The position numbers and the translations under genes are program-made. A stretch of DNA of 64,000 nt from Chitinophaga sp. 180180018-3 (GTDB taxonomy: Bacteria > Bacteroidota > Bacteroidia > Chitinophagales > Chitinophagaceae): the NCBI RefSeq assembly GCF_037893185.1, contig NZ_CP140772.1, positions 868,001-932,000 on the forward strand, read 5' to 3'. Below the pieces are notes generated by a model. It ran no database searches and was not told the DNA's origin. It was given only the letters and a program-made list of their open reading frames with translations. Positions 17,456-26,669 of the stretch are shown here, one piece after another. How positions within the stretch are numbered: position 1 is the first letter of the stretch; each line of letters opens with the position of its first letter.

Positions 17456-18407
17456 ATGGTGTGTAAGTCACCTTGCTTCCATACAGTATACTCGAAACTC
17501 CGGAGAAGTAAACGTGGCTATCTGTACTGGTGAGGTTGTACCAGAGGTAAACGCCATAGCCATTGTTTTTGGTTTGAGTGGCTAGCGAATTAGCGGTACT
17601 CTGACTGGTAGCCGTTATATCAACAGCAGCCGGGCCAAGGTTACTCTTGGGCAGCCCGGGTACGTTAGGTACAGAATAGGTGCCATAGTAAGCGTTCCAG
17701 CTGTAATTCACGAGGCCTCCGACAGTTTTACCGCCGTAGGAGAGATTTGAAGTAGCCGGACCGATATAATAGAAGGAAATAATCTTAGTAGGCATCAGTT
17801 TCCTAAGTTCATCCACGAGCATAACGAAGGAGCTGTCGTTGGGTTGTGGCGTGTTGTTAGTGCCATAGTCTGCATACTCATCATCAAAATCAATTCCGTC
17901 TAATCCATAAGTGGTAACAGCGTCGCTCAACTGTTGTGCAAAAGCGTGGGCGGCAGCTCTGCTGGTGAAATTACTGATACCTGCTCCCTGGTGGTTGCCG
18001 AGGATAGACAGCAGTACTTTCATGCCTTTATTTTGTAATGGTACGATCTGAGTGGCCTTATTGGTCAGCACATTGGTGACTTGTGAGTTGTTGGAAAGAT
18101 AAGCCTGCTGCGTGGTGGTATTGTAATTGATGTTGCCAGCAAAGATGATAGCAATATCAAAGAGCTGCTGGCCACCGGTAGTAAGCGTGTATTTGCCGGT
18201 GTTGAGGAGGCTGTTGCTGTTTACCTCCACGTAGCAGACAGAGATGCCGCCGGTTTTGGTAACCGTTTGGGCCCCTGCGGGCGTAACTTCTGTGGGTTTA
18301 CCTCCATTTAGCGGGTTGAGTTTTGTGGCGTTGTCCTTATTACAGGCAACAAAGAAAAACGTTACCCCTGTGGCCAGTAGCCACAGGCGATGTAATTGTT
18401 TTTTCAT
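17454..18407 (-). CDS. Endo-H-like GH18 endo-beta-N-acetylglucosaminidase, lipoprotein
   Basis: A 317-residue predicted lipoprotein (signal MKKQLHRLWLLATGVTFFFVAC). The body matches the Endo H type of GH18, which cuts between the two core GlcNAc residues of high-mannose N-glycans. The catalytic block is GLDGIDFDDEYADYG, with D175 and E177 as stabilising acid and acid/base. It is followed by QPNDSSFVMLVDELR, KIISFYYIGPATSNLSYGG and YGVYLWYNL, all strongly reminiscent of Streptomyces Endo H. The gene is downstream of an STN-SusC/SusD pair with its own sigma and anti-sigma factors, and a hairpin separates it from susD. Together these form an N-glycan harvesting locus. Confidence 0.9.
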   Translation of the reverse strand: MKKQLHRLWLLATGVTFFFVACNKDNATKLNPLNGGKPTEVTPAGAQTVTKTGGISVCYVEVNSNSLLNTGKYTLTTGGQQLFDIAIIFAGNINYNTTTQQAYLSNNSQVTNVLTNKATQIVPLQNKGMKVLLSILGNHQGAGISNFTSRAAAHAFAQQLSDAVTTYGLDGIDFDDEYADYGTNNTPQPNDSSFVMLVDELRKLMPTKIISFYYIGPATSNLSYGGKTVGGLVNYSWNAYYGTYSVPNVPGLPKSNLGPAAVDITATSQSTANSLATQTKNNGYGVYLWYNLTSTDSHVYFSGVSSILYGSKVTYTP

Positions 18408-18524
18408 GGTGAAATGTTTAATTGAATGGGTAAATCGGGTTCAGTTTTTGGTTGAATTGGGTCCGGGCTAATGTATCTAAATAACAGATTGCTGTATAAA
18501 TGCTCAGGCTAACATGAAATTGTT

Positions 18525-18562
18525 AAAATCCCGGCAACCGGCTACAGAGGCCGGTCACCGGG
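18525..18562 (-). terminator. Hairpin and short T-run between susD and the Endo-H-like gene
   Basis: CCCGG/CCGGG and ACCGGC/GCCGGT stems are separated by a 2x2 internal loop, with a 7-nt apical loop. On the minus strand they are followed by ATTTTAAC. This would end or attenuate the sigma-driven susC-susD transcript before the hydrolase gene. Confidence 0.6.
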
Positions 18563-18573
18563 GTTATATGATT

Positions 18574-20220
18574 TTATTGACGGGTATCCCACCAAACGGG
18601 GGTATTACCCAAATCTACTTGTGGGTTCAGCAGTTTGATTGCATCGTTAACAGTTTGCGGTGTAGTGCTGTACTCATTTAACGGGAATGGTAATCTCCTT
18701 ACACCCAAAGTGGTACTGATCTGTTGGGAACCGCTGTTGTTATTAACAACAGTGAACATTTTCGGGTAACCGGTTCTACGGAATTCAGTCCAGGCTTCCT
18801 GACCTTCCGGGAACATGGCGATCCATTTCTGGGTGGAAATGCGCTCCTGTTTCTCAGCAGGGCTGGCGCCTTCATCCCATTTGATCTTAATGCTGCTTGG
18901 GCTGTTGGCGTTATTAGCACTGTTTTTTGGATCCGTATATCCATCCGGTACACTGGTAGCGTCGGTGATATAATTAGGCGCACTTACGTTCCATTGTACC
19001 ATAGAAGTATTGATTCCCTGTTCGTATAGCTGTTGAGCGCTGCCCCCGGCATTATTCCAGCCTATCATGGCTGCTTCTGCCCGCAGGAAGTATACTTCAG
19101 CGGCCGTCATTACCTGCACGGGTGTGGTGAAGCTGAATGCCGGAGATGATCCATCGTTTACATTCAGGGAAGAATAGGTTTTGTATTTGTCTTTATCTAC
19201 GATACTGCCGATGCGGATTCCCTGGTATTTGGCAGGGAAGGTGCCGTCGGTTGATTTATCCATATAGCGGGTGATCCTGGGATCTTTATAACCGGAGAGG
19301 TAACATTGGATAGATGCACCGATACGGATATCAGCCCAGTTAACAGCAATAGCTACCAGCGGGTTTTTGAATGCACCGAGTACCTTCACATTCATGTTAT
19401 CGGCATTATCAGTGATCAGACCTCCGTTGGCCGGGTCCATGGCTTTTTCTGCTTCAGATTTCGCGAGGGCTGCAGCTGACGACACAAACCTGATGTGCAT
19501 GGCCAGGCGCAGGCGGAGTGAATTGGCAAAGCGTAACCATTGAGTGAAGTTACCGCCATATACCACATCAAATCCGGAGAAGTCGAACGGCAGCGGTTTC
19601 CCACCCTGGATCTGGGCACGCAGGGTTTGTGTGGCAGCATCCAGTTGCTGGAAGAATTGTTTATATACATCTTCCTGGCTGTCGTACGGAACATTAACCA
19701 AACCCTGACCTACTTTGCTATAAGGAATAGGCCCGTAAATGTCGGTTACCCGGCTCATTGCAGCTACCTGTACCACCTGTGCTACGGCCCAAACCTGCGG
19801 ATAGGTTTTGTCGATGCCGCTTTTCTGCATGGTAACCATGCCTGCCATTATATTGAGATAACCTACTTTGAATGCTTCTCCATTCCAGCCAGTAACCAGC
19901 CCGTAGTTGGAGTTATTGGAAGCACTGAAGGGATTAGGTGTCATGAAATAACCGGAAAAGATATCCGCATTCAGGTTTTGTTGAACCTGGTAGGAGTTAG
20001 GGTCGCCACCGCCGGAAAAGTTAAGGATAGACATTTCCGCAGTTTTGAGGAATAACCCCACAGAATTGAAGTCAGGCCCCAGCTGTCCGTTCGACACACC
20101 AGTGTTATCGGTGTTGTAGCTTTCAAAGTTCTTGGTACAGGCACTCATCCCGGTAAGTAGACCAAAGGCAGCTGCCACTATTCCTAATCTGTAACCTGTT
20201 GATTTATTATGACGTTGCAT
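18574..20220 (-). CDS. SusD/RagB-like lipoprotein (SusD-like_2), N-glycan locus
   Basis: A 548-residue surface glycan-binding lipoprotein. The signal ends in the lipobox MSAC after an N-terminal basic stretch (MQRHNKSTGYRLG). The central VAMSRVTDIYGPIPYSKV and WLRFANSLRLRLAMHIR, and the late STQKWIAMFPEGQEAWTEFRRTGYP, are diagnostic of the SusD-like_2 branch. It follows the SusC gene by 24 bp on the same strand and is expected to form the lid of that transporter. The nearby Endo-H-like enzyme suggests N-glycan or high-mannose ligands. Confidence 0.93.
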   Translation of the reverse strand: MQRHNKSTGYRLGIVAAAFGLLTGMSACTKNFESYNTDNTGVSNGQLGPDFNSVGLFLKTAEMSILNFSGGGDPNSYQVQQNLNADIFSGYFMTPNPFSASNNSNYGLVTGWNGEAFKVGYLNIMAGMVTMQKSGIDKTYPQVWAVAQVVQVAAMSRVTDIYGPIPYSKVGQGLVNVPYDSQEDVYKQFFQQLDAATQTLRAQIQGGKPLPFDFSGFDVVYGGNFTQWLRFANSLRLRLAMHIRFVSSAAALAKSEAEKAMDPANGGLITDNADNMNVKVLGAFKNPLVAIAVNWADIRIGASIQCYLSGYKDPRITRYMDKSTDGTFPAKYQGIRIGSIVDKDKYKTYSSLNVNDGSSPAFSFTTPVQVMTAAEVYFLRAEAAMIGWNNAGGSAQQLYEQGINTSMVQWNVSAPNYITDATSVPDGYTDPKNSANNANSPSSIKIKWDEGASPAEKQERISTQKWIAMFPEGQEAWTEFRRTGYPKMFTVVNNNSGSQQISTTLGVRRLPFPLNEYSTTPQTVNDAIKLLNPQVDLGNTPVWWDTRQ

Positions 20221-20244
20221 TGTTTTCGTTTTTTCGTAAGAGAA

Positions 20245-23200
20245 TTAGAAAGTAGCATTCAGGGTTAAACCATAACTGCGCGCAGCGGGTAACATGAATG
20301 CATCAATTCCACCCAGACCATTGGCGGTAGACATTGTTTGCTCAGGGTCGAACGGTGCTTTCTTTGAGAAGTAGATCAGGTTGCGGCCCGAAAAAGTTGC
20401 CCTCAATGCTTTAACTACCTGGCTTTTTAGCGGAATATTGTAACCAAGGGAAAGTTCTCTCAGACGTACAGTAGTAGCGCTATACATGTACTGAGCGGAG
20501 GCGCCGGTTCTGCCGCCTACTACTTCGTACCATTTTCTTGCATCCGCTGTAGTTACCGCATTACCATTTTCATCTACCCCATTTACTTTCACACCACCTG
20601 CATCCCTGGCCTGGCCGCTGGCAGCAGAAACGCCATAAGCATCCATCATGGATTGGGTAATAGACATGGCCTGTCCACCGAATTTTCCATCGATCAGGAA
20701 AGAGAGATTGAAATTATCAAACGAAAGATTATTGTTCCATCCTAATTGCCATTTGGTATTGGCATTGCCGAGGTAGGTCATCTGTCCGCTTTCCAGCAGT
20801 GGTGCACCGTCTTTGAACATTACTCTGCCCTGGGCATCATGTTTTAAATCAAAGCCATAAATATCACCAAATGAGCCTCCCACTTTGAATTGTGACGCAT
20901 AGTTAGCACCGGTGCCGTTACCTGTAAGGCTAAAGAATGATACCTGTGGCGACAGAGAAATGATCCTGTTATCATTCACTGCATAATTCAAACCAGTAGT
21001 CCATTTTAGTTTACTGTCCCTCAGCACGTCGTAACGAATCATCGCTTCTACCCCCTGGTTCTGAATATTTCCTGCGTTGATGAAATAGCTGTCGTACAGT
21101 GCTGCCCATGATGCCATGATCTGCATCGTTTGGTTGATGGTGTTGGTTTTATAGTAGGTAAGATCAACACTCAGCCTGCTGTCGAAGAAACGCCATTCTG
21201 TACCTAATTCCAGTGATTTGGTTTTTTCAGGTTTTAAAGTACGGAACGGTGCTATAGCATTCCTTTTTATGGCGCCGTTTGTACCCAGGTAGTTGTCTGG
21301 TGCAAGGCTTTGATAGGCCAGCGGGGAATTTCCCACTTCCGCGTATGATCCTCTTACCTTAGCAAATGTAATGGCAGAAGGCATTTTGAGCAGCTGCGTC
21401 AGTATCACGTTCAAACCAACAGATGGATAGAAATAAGAGAGCTGATTGGTGAATGCCAGGTTGGAAGACCAGTCGTTACGCCCGGTCAGATCCAGGTAAA
21501 GCCAATCTTTATAGGAGATATTCACACTCCCGAAAACAGACTGTGTTTGGGCGTGCTTTTCCTGTGTAGAACCAGAGGCGGAGGCATTCAGCGATTTGAA
21601 GTTCTGAAGCGTGAAGATGTTTGGCAAATACAGTCCGTCTTGTCCGGAAACCAGATAAATACCTTTTGTTTTTGCATCATTGATACTGGTACCAACAAGA
21701 CCGGTGAAGCGGAAATCCTTTGCCGGTATATTGAAATTGACTGTCAGGTCGCCGTATTGTTGTGTAGTAGTATTGTTAGTGTTATTATAACCACCGTTAG
21801 GAGATGCTAACGTAGACTGTGTACCAGCATAGATCTTCTGATCATAAATGTCGTTCATACGATCAATGCTTCCTCTTGCCAGTACGTTCAGCCATTTGGT
21901 CAGATCGTATTTAAGGCTGGCATTAGCGAGTATTCTGTTTCTGGAAAGAGAGTTGGTATTGCGGTTGATAATCCACCAGGGATTTTGTTGTACATCGTCC
22001 AGGAATGGCCAGTTCTGCACCATCAGGAAGTTCCTGGATGGATCAGGTACTTCAAATTGATTCTTGTAAGGAGTGATATCCAGACCACGGGGGAAGAGAT
22101 ATAATCCAGTCAGTGGATTGAAATAGAACCCAGCCATTGGCGTGTTGTCAATTTTCTGCGTCATATAGTTCACATCCGCGGAGGCAGTGAGTTTATCATT
22201 CAGAAAATGGCCGGTTTCCTTGAAACTCAGGTTATGACGTCCCAGTTTATTTCCCGGCTCAAGCCCTCTTGCAGAGGTATTGGCATATGAAAAATAAGTC
22301 TGCGCTTTTTCGTTACCAGCAGAAAGGCTGACAGCATTAGTAAAATTCGTACCATTCTGGAAGAATTTGGAGAGGTTGTCAGTACCACCGGCGCCATTGA
22401 TTTTATTGCCCCAGCTTCTGCTCTTGGTATCATCTGACTGGCCGTAATTACTCTGAAAAGAGGGTTTGTATGCCGCCTGACTTAAAGTAAAGCCAGAAGA
22501 TAAGTTAACGGTTGTGTTACCCGCTTTACCACTTTTGGTGGTAACGATGATCACGCCGTTTGCCCCCTGGCTACCGTATAAAGCTGCTGCAGAAGCTCCT
22601 TTCAGCACAGAAATACTTTCGATGTCTTCCGGGTTCAGGTTGGAGATCGGGTCGCCTCCATCGTAAGAGTTACTACCTCCGAAGATGCTCCCGGGTTGGT
22701 TGGTAATAGCGTTATTCATGGGAACTCCGTCAATTACATACAGGGCCTGGTTGCTACCGGCGCCGGACTTGCTACCACGAAGTATTACTTTAGCAGAACC
22801 ACCTACACCGGAGCTGCTGGAGGAAATCGTTAACCCTGCCACCTTACCGTTCAATGAATTGATCAGGTTTGGATCTTTGGCTTTAGTCAGTTCCAGGCCA
22901 TCCAGTTGCTGAGTAGAGTAAGTAATAGATTTCTCACTACGCTTCACACCGAGTGCGGTTACTACTACCGGCCCCAGTTGAGCATCCTGTGTAGCAAGGG
23001 TGATGTGGAGGTTCGTGTCACTACCGATTGTAATGCTTTTGGTTTCATAGCCGATGAAGCTGATGATGAGTATTTCGCCGGGATTGGCGGTGATACTGAA
23101 TCCGCCGTTGGCATTGGTAACCGCACCCCGGGTAGTTCCCTTCACCTGGATGGAAACGCCGATGAGTGGCTGACCGTTGGCATCGGTCACCTTTCCCTGA

Positions 23201-23598
23201 ATGGGAGCGGCCTGCGCTGCTGCTGGCGTGGTTTCCGTCTTTGGGCTGATGACGATCGTTTTATCAACGATGTTGTAGGCAAAGAGTTTATTATTCAGGC
23301 AGGCATTCAATACCTCCGCAAGGGAAGCCTGATTCATGTTCAGGTTTACCGGTGGCGCCTTTGCCAGGAGTTTTTCGTCATAGACGAATTCATAGCCGGT
23401 TTGCCTGCTGATGCTGCTGAATACATCGTACAGAGGCAGGTGTTTTCCCCTGATCGTGACAGATTGGGAAAACGATTTAGCGCTTAGGTTAAGAGTAAAG
23501 ACAAGTGTCAGCAATCCAGTTAATTTCATAATTAACAGCATTTTTCTGCGCATACGCCCCCGGTTACCGGGGACTTTGCAGGTACCAAGTAGTTCCAT
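20245..23598 (-). CDS. SusC-type TonB-dependent receptor with STN signalling domain, N-glycan locus
   Basis: An 1117-residue outer-membrane transporter. Signal peptide MKLTGLLTLVFTLNLSAKSFSQ is followed by an STN domain at about 50-115 (YDVFSSISRQTGYEFVYDEK), a carboxypeptidase-regulatory-like domain at about 130-210 (GKVTDANGQPLIGVSIQVKG), and a plug starting VVVTALGVKRSEKS. The C-terminus is YGLTLNATF. The STN domain should contact the FecR protein encoded just upstream, giving substrate-dependent release of the ECF sigma factor. The longest start (23598) is given; ATG at 23553 (MRRKMLLIMKL) looks more natural. A predicted plus-strand small RNA covers the leader. Confidence 0.94.
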   Translation of the reverse strand: MELLGTCKVPGNRGRMRRKMLLIMKLTGLLTLVFTLNLSAKSFSQSVTIRGKHLPLYDVFSSISRQTGYEFVYDEKLLAKAPPVNLNMNQASLAEVLNACLNNKLFAYNIVDKTIVISPKTETTPAAAQAAPIQGKVTDANGQPLIGVSIQVKGTTRGAVTNANGGFSITANPGEILIISFIGYETKSITIGSDTNLHITLATQDAQLGPVVVTALGVKRSEKSITYSTQQLDGLELTKAKDPNLINSLNGKVAGLTISSSSSGVGGSAKVILRGSKSGAGSNQALYVIDGVPMNNAITNQPGSIFGGSNSYDGGDPISNLNPEDIESISVLKGASAAALYGSQGANGVIIVTTKSGKAGNTTVNLSSGFTLSQAAYKPSFQSNYGQSDDTKSRSWGNKINGAGGTDNLSKFFQNGTNFTNAVSLSAGNEKAQTYFSYANTSARGLEPGNKLGRHNLSFKETGHFLNDKLTASADVNYMTQKIDNTPMAGFYFNPLTGLYLFPRGLDITPYKNQFEVPDPSRNFLMVQNWPFLDDVQQNPWWIINRNTNSLSRNRILANASLKYDLTKWLNVLARGSIDRMNDIYDQKIYAGTQSTLASPNGGYNNTNNTTTQQYGDLTVNFNIPAKDFRFTGLVGTSINDAKTKGIYLVSGQDGLYLPNIFTLQNFKSLNASASGSTQEKHAQTQSVFGSVNISYKDWLYLDLTGRNDWSSNLAFTNQLSYFYPSVGLNVILTQLLKMPSAITFAKVRGSYAEVGNSPLAYQSLAPDNYLGTNGAIKRNAIAPFRTLKPEKTKSLELGTEWRFFDSRLSVDLTYYKTNTINQTMQIMASWAALYDSYFINAGNIQNQGVEAMIRYDVLRDSKLKWTTGLNYAVNDNRIISLSPQVSFFSLTGNGTGANYASQFKVGGSFGDIYGFDLKHDAQGRVMFKDGAPLLESGQMTYLGNANTKWQLGWNNNLSFDNFNLSFLIDGKFGGQAMSITQSMMDAYGVSAASGQARDAGGVKVNGVDENGNAVTTADARKWYEVVGGRTGASAQYMYSATTVRLRELSLGYNIPLKSQVVKALRATFSGRNLIYFSKKAPFDPEQTMSTANGLGGIDAFMLPAARSYGLTLNATF

Positions 23599-23605
23599 AC
23601 TTTTG
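23575..23605 (+). promoter_or_regulatory. Bacteroidota housekeeping-type promoter on the strand opposite susC
   Basis: TTTG at 23575-23578, 19-nt spacer, then TACTTTTG at 23598-23605, an exact match to the TTTG-N19/21-TAnnTTTG consensus. It points away from susC into the intergenic space, towards a terminator at 23667-23698. Confidence 0.6.
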
Positions 23606-23610
23606 TGTTG

Positions 23611-23698
23611 TTGGCTTAATAATTCAATTTTCTAAACGATTCAGGGAATTGAGTTGCCTTCTATAGCCGGGAGCATTGCAGTGCTTCCGGTTTTTTTT
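23611..23698 (+). ncRNA. Candidate cis-antisense small RNA over the susC leader
   Basis: An RNA of about 88 nt is predicted from the promoter at 23575-23605 and the terminator ending at 23698. It has no coding frame worth noting. It would be fully complementary to the 5' leader of the susC mRNA if that starts near the weak minus-strand promoter TTTG (23764-23761)-N20-TAAAATTT (23740-23733). DonS-type antisense RNAs in Bacteroides occupy the same position. Ends are predicted, not measured. Confidence 0.5.
23667..23698 (+). terminator. Rho-independent terminator on the plus strand between fecR and susC
   Basis: CCGG-g-AGCA, 6-nt loop TTGCAG, TGCT-t-CCGG, then eight T residues (23691-23698). 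Both flanking genes are on the minus strand, so it does not terminate either of them. It fits the end of a plus-strand RNA. Confidence 0.75.
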
Positions 23699-23769
23699 GC
23701 AACCGGTAGTGGAATCACGTCTTCATAACAAAAAATTTTAATAATTAATTCATAAGTGGACAAATAGTC

Positions 23770-24948
23770 TTACTGCTGCGGATCATATGGTTTTACCAAT
23801 ATCCGGTTGTCGTTAACATCAAAGTGAACCCGTTTTGTTGTTGATAAAATTCTTAATAACGCTGTTGCATTCTCTCTACGGGAAATGATCCCCGTTAAAC
23901 GTATATCTGACAGATCACCCTCATAGGTAACGTCTATATTATACCATCTGGCCATCTGGCGCATGATAGTTTGAATATTGGTATTGCGAAACCGGAACTT
24001 CCCTTCTTTCCAGGCCAGGGCCTGTTCCAGGTCGGCCTGCCCAATGGTAAATTCATCTGCTCCGGCTTCCAGGCTGCCCCCATAGCCGGGTTTCAACAGG
24101 CTGTGAGATTGGCCGTGTACCAGTTGTACAGCGCCTTCTTCCAGGGTAGTGGTAATGGCCTGTTCATCGGGATACGCCATGATATTAAAGCTGGTACCAA
24201 GTACATCCACTTCCATTTCTGACCTGCCTTTTACTTTTACTTTGAAAGGCTGGCCTGCATTGGCTGCTACCTGGAAATAGGCTTCCCCGGAGATCTCTAC
24301 CTGCCGGTCTTTCCCCGTGAATGCCGTTGGGAACCGGATACTGCTCGCAGCATTTAACCACACCTTACTGCCGTCTGCCAGCGTCAGCTGATACTGACCG
24401 CCTTTGGGAGTGGACACCGTATTATATACCGCTTCCGCAGCAGCTCCTCCTGCTTTATATTTGAGCCCATCCTGGGTATTCACAATACTGGTATTGCCCT
24501 GTTGAGCAAGTGCACCCATGTTGGCACTGTCCAACGGAATCGCTTTCCCGTCAGCCAGTATCAGCATCGCCTTGTTACTACCGGGCGCCAATGGTACCTG
24601 GGTCTGAACCACTACCACCTGTTTCCTGGGCTGATGAAAAAAATACCATCCACCGCCGGTGAGCACTGCTCCCAGTAAAACCGCTGCAGCAGCATACCAG
24701 ATCCTCCGGCCGGTTATAAATCGCGTTGAGCCGGGCGTAGAAAGGATTTGCTGCAGTATTGCTGCTTCGTCTGCCTGCTGCCAGCCCTGATCGGGCGTTT
24801 GGTTGTGCAGGGCAGCAAGAATATCCGCCTTGATTTCAGGCTCGTAATCGTTCCCGGTCACCAGCCTTTTCAGGCGCAATAACTCATCCTGACTGATATC
24901 GTCATTCCTATATTTTTCCAGCAATACCCGTATTTCAGTCATGGACAT
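23770..24948 (-). CDS. FecR-family anti-sigma factor (with DUF4974)
   Basis: A 392-residue inner-membrane regulator. The cytoplasmic N-terminus (about 1-75) binds the ECF sigma factor. One transmembrane helix lies at about 84-104 (IWYAAAAVLLGAVLTGGGWYFF). The periplasmic FecR domain contains YNTVSTPKGGQYQLTLADGSKVWLNAASSIRFP and VDVLGTSFNIMAY. The C-terminal DUF4974 has FRFRNTNIQTIMRQMARWYNIDVTYEG, the part that meets the receptor's STN domain. It sits 88 bp downstream of the sigma gene and about 170 bp upstream of susC, the standard order for this signalling type. Confidence 0.94.
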   Translation of the reverse strand: MSMTEIRVLLEKYRNDDISQDELLRLKRLVTGNDYEPEIKADILAALHNQTPDQGWQQADEAAILQQILSTPGSTRFITGRRIWYAAAAVLLGAVLTGGGWYFFHQPRKQVVVVQTQVPLAPGSNKAMLILADGKAIPLDSANMGALAQQGNTSIVNTQDGLKYKAGGAAAEAVYNTVSTPKGGQYQLTLADGSKVWLNAASSIRFPTAFTGKDRQVEISGEAYFQVAANAGQPFKVKVKGRSEMEVDVLGTSFNIMAYPDEQAITTTLEEGAVQLVHGQSHSLLKPGYGGSLEAGADEFTIGQADLEQALAWKEGKFRFRNTNIQTIMRQMARWYNIDVTYEGDLSDIRLTGIISRRENATALLRILSTTKRVHFDVNDNRILVKPYDPQQ

Positions 24949-25036
24949 AGTTAAAATTTTGGACTTGTTGACTATAGGTAAAGACGAACAACTGACGTTG
25001 AGGGAGTATTCTCTTTAAAAAAAAATTCAGGAAAAA

Positions 25037-25636
25037 TTATTTTCGGAAAGTAATGATTAACAATAAGATAGGAATAATGTCGTTCTGAAGCCGGGCTTTT
25101 ACAAAAGCTCTTACTGTGTGTAGGGCCAGGCTCATTTGCTTTTTTACGGTGTTAACAGAGATATTCAGTTGCAGGGAAATTTCCTCATTGCTCCAGCCTT
25201 GTTTCCGGGCCAGGTAAACTTTTTTGCGTTCAGGCGGAAGGCAGGCTACTGCCTTATCAAGAATAGCATCGTATTCCCGTTCCAGCAGTTTGTGATCGGT
25301 ATCGTCCTGAATGGCGGGCTGGCTTTGAATATGCAGGTCATAGACTTTCAGCCTCACCATTTGCTTTCTGAAACCATCATAAATATGATTCCTTGTGAGA
25401 ATAAAGAGATAGTCTTTGAAATGCTTTACCTGCAACATATCAGCCCTCTTAACCCATATCTTCATAAACACTTCCTGTACAATTTCTTTTGCGAGGCCTT
25501 TGTCTTTCAGGTAAAGCATGGCCACATCGAAGATCTGCCGGCTGTAGTGCCTGAACAGGATGGTGTACGCATACTCGTCACCAGCGGCAAGCTGGAGGAG
25601 CAATTCACGTTCGTCTGGTAAGGAAGTGTTCGACAA
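25037..25636 (-). CDS. ECF sigma-70 factor
   Basis: A 199-residue sigma factor. Region 2 shows YTILFRHYSRQIFDVAMLYLKDKGLAKEIVQEVFMKIW (about 21-60). Region 4 shows LPPERKKVYLARKQGWSNEEISLQLNISVNTVKKQMSLAL (about 133-172). It initiates at a TTG in the frame given. Partnered by the adjacent FecR, it should direct transcription of the susC-susD genes when the ligand is sensed. The hydrophobic tail IIPILLLIITF is common in Bacteroidota members. Confidence 0.92.
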   Translation of the reverse strand: MSNTSLPDERELLLQLAAGDEYAYTILFRHYSRQIFDVAMLYLKDKGLAKEIVQEVFMKIWVKRADMLQVKHFKDYLFILTRNHIYDGFRKQMVRLKVYDLHIQSQPAIQDDTDHKLLEREYDAILDKAVACLPPERKKVYLARKQGWSNEEISLQLNISVNTVKKQMSLALHTVRAFVKARLQNDIIPILLLIITFRK

Positions 25637-25778
25637 TGGCGCTGTTTTATGGGCCCTTACAATTCAATCTACAAAGTAAATTTAGGTGACATGGAATTAA
25701 TAATAAAATAATTTATGCTGTGGAAAAAAGGATACGGTTACATCTTCCTGTAAGAAAATTATTACGTAAATTCATTAT

Positions 25779-26591
25779 ATGCAGAGTAGGTATTCCGGTA
25801 TACAGTGGGTTGTTCAGCGGAACGTTACCCATTCCACTGATTTGGAAAAATTGAAACAATCCTGTGAAACAAGGGGAATTTATTTTCAGGGAATAGAGGT
25901 TATTCCATTTTCGACAACCCTGCCTGATTTTGATGTTAGCAGGAAAAGTATTTTTTATGGTTCAACTACGTTTAACAAACTGATAGCTGAAGAGGAAAAA
26001 TTGAGATCCGGTCTGTTTTTTGATTCAGAGAAGTTTTCGATAAGTAACTACTTCAGGCATTGGGGCAGGCATATGCTTAATTACGGTGCTGAGGTGACTA
26101 CATTCAAAGAGTTGATGAGCAGGGATGAGGACCCGAAGAAGCTTTTGTTTGTCAGGCCCGATGACGACAGTAAATCATTTTCCGGTGAAACCAGATCTTT
26201 CGGGGAGATTGCGGAATGGTATGAACAACTGAAGACAATCGAAAACAGCGGCCTTTCGCTGGATAGCCCTATCGTGGTTTCCTCCCCGTGGCAGATCAGA
26301 TACGAATGGCGGCTATGGATGGTAGCCGGCAGGGTGGTGACAGCATCTAAGTATCGCACAGATTTCAGATTGACGAAGGAACGGGGATGTCCGGCGGAAG
26401 TAGCAGCATTTGCAGAAGCCCGTTGCAGGGAATACCAGCCACATGAAGTATTTGTGATGGATGTTTGTCTTTGTGGTGATGAATTATTCATCGTAGAATG
26501 TGGTTGTATGAATGCCGCAGGATTTTACCAAGCGGATATTGATGTGATCGTATTATCAGTTTCAGACTGGTATGCAGATAACTTTTCCTGA
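25779..26591 (+). CDS. ATP-grasp domain protein (R2K/DUF4343 type)
   Basis: A 270-residue ATP-grasp enzyme of the R2K clade, a family of predicted ATP-dependent ligases with unknown substrates. Visible features are FVRPDDDSKSFSGETRSF (nucleotide/phosphate region, about 126-143), YEWRLWMVAGRVVTASKYR (about 172-190) and the metal-binding VFVMDVCLCGDELFIVECGCMNAAGFY near the C-terminus. No signal peptide. It heads a small plus-strand cluster with DUF4240 and YfeS-like proteins. The preceding 142 bp hold the divergent start of the sigma-factor gene. Function unknown. Confidence 0.8.
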   Translation: MQSRYSGIQWVVQRNVTHSTDLEKLKQSCETRGIYFQGIEVIPFSTTLPDFDVSRKSIFYGSTTFNKLIAEEEKLRSGLFFDSEKFSISNYFRHWGRHMLNYGAEVTTFKELMSRDEDPKKLLFVRPDDDSKSFSGETRSFGEIAEWYEQLKTIENSGLSLDSPIVVSSPWQIRYEWRLWMVAGRVVTASKYRTDFRLTKERGCPAEVAAFAEARCREYQPHEVFVMDVCLCGDELFIVECGCMNAAGFYQADIDVIVLSVSDWYADNFS

Positions 26592-26669
26592 AGAAGATTT
26601 GTTTTCACTACGCATGTCCATTGCGTATGTATAAAATAAATTACAGTCTCATTTCTAATAGTAACCATT

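Noticed and set aside
22906..23487. 193-codon plus-strand open frame in the N-glycan susC
   Set aside because: Shadow of the STN and carboxypeptidase-like domains on the other strand; it also lies upstream of, and apart from, the predicted small RNA.
25669..25686. TTACTTTG box upstream of the ECF sigma gene
   Set aside because: Mismatch at the conserved A and no proper upstream TTTG; not enough to call.
26600..26640. TACGCA/TGCGTA short inverted repeat after the ATP-grasp gene
   Set aside because: Six-bp stem without a T-run; too weak to call a terminator or operator.
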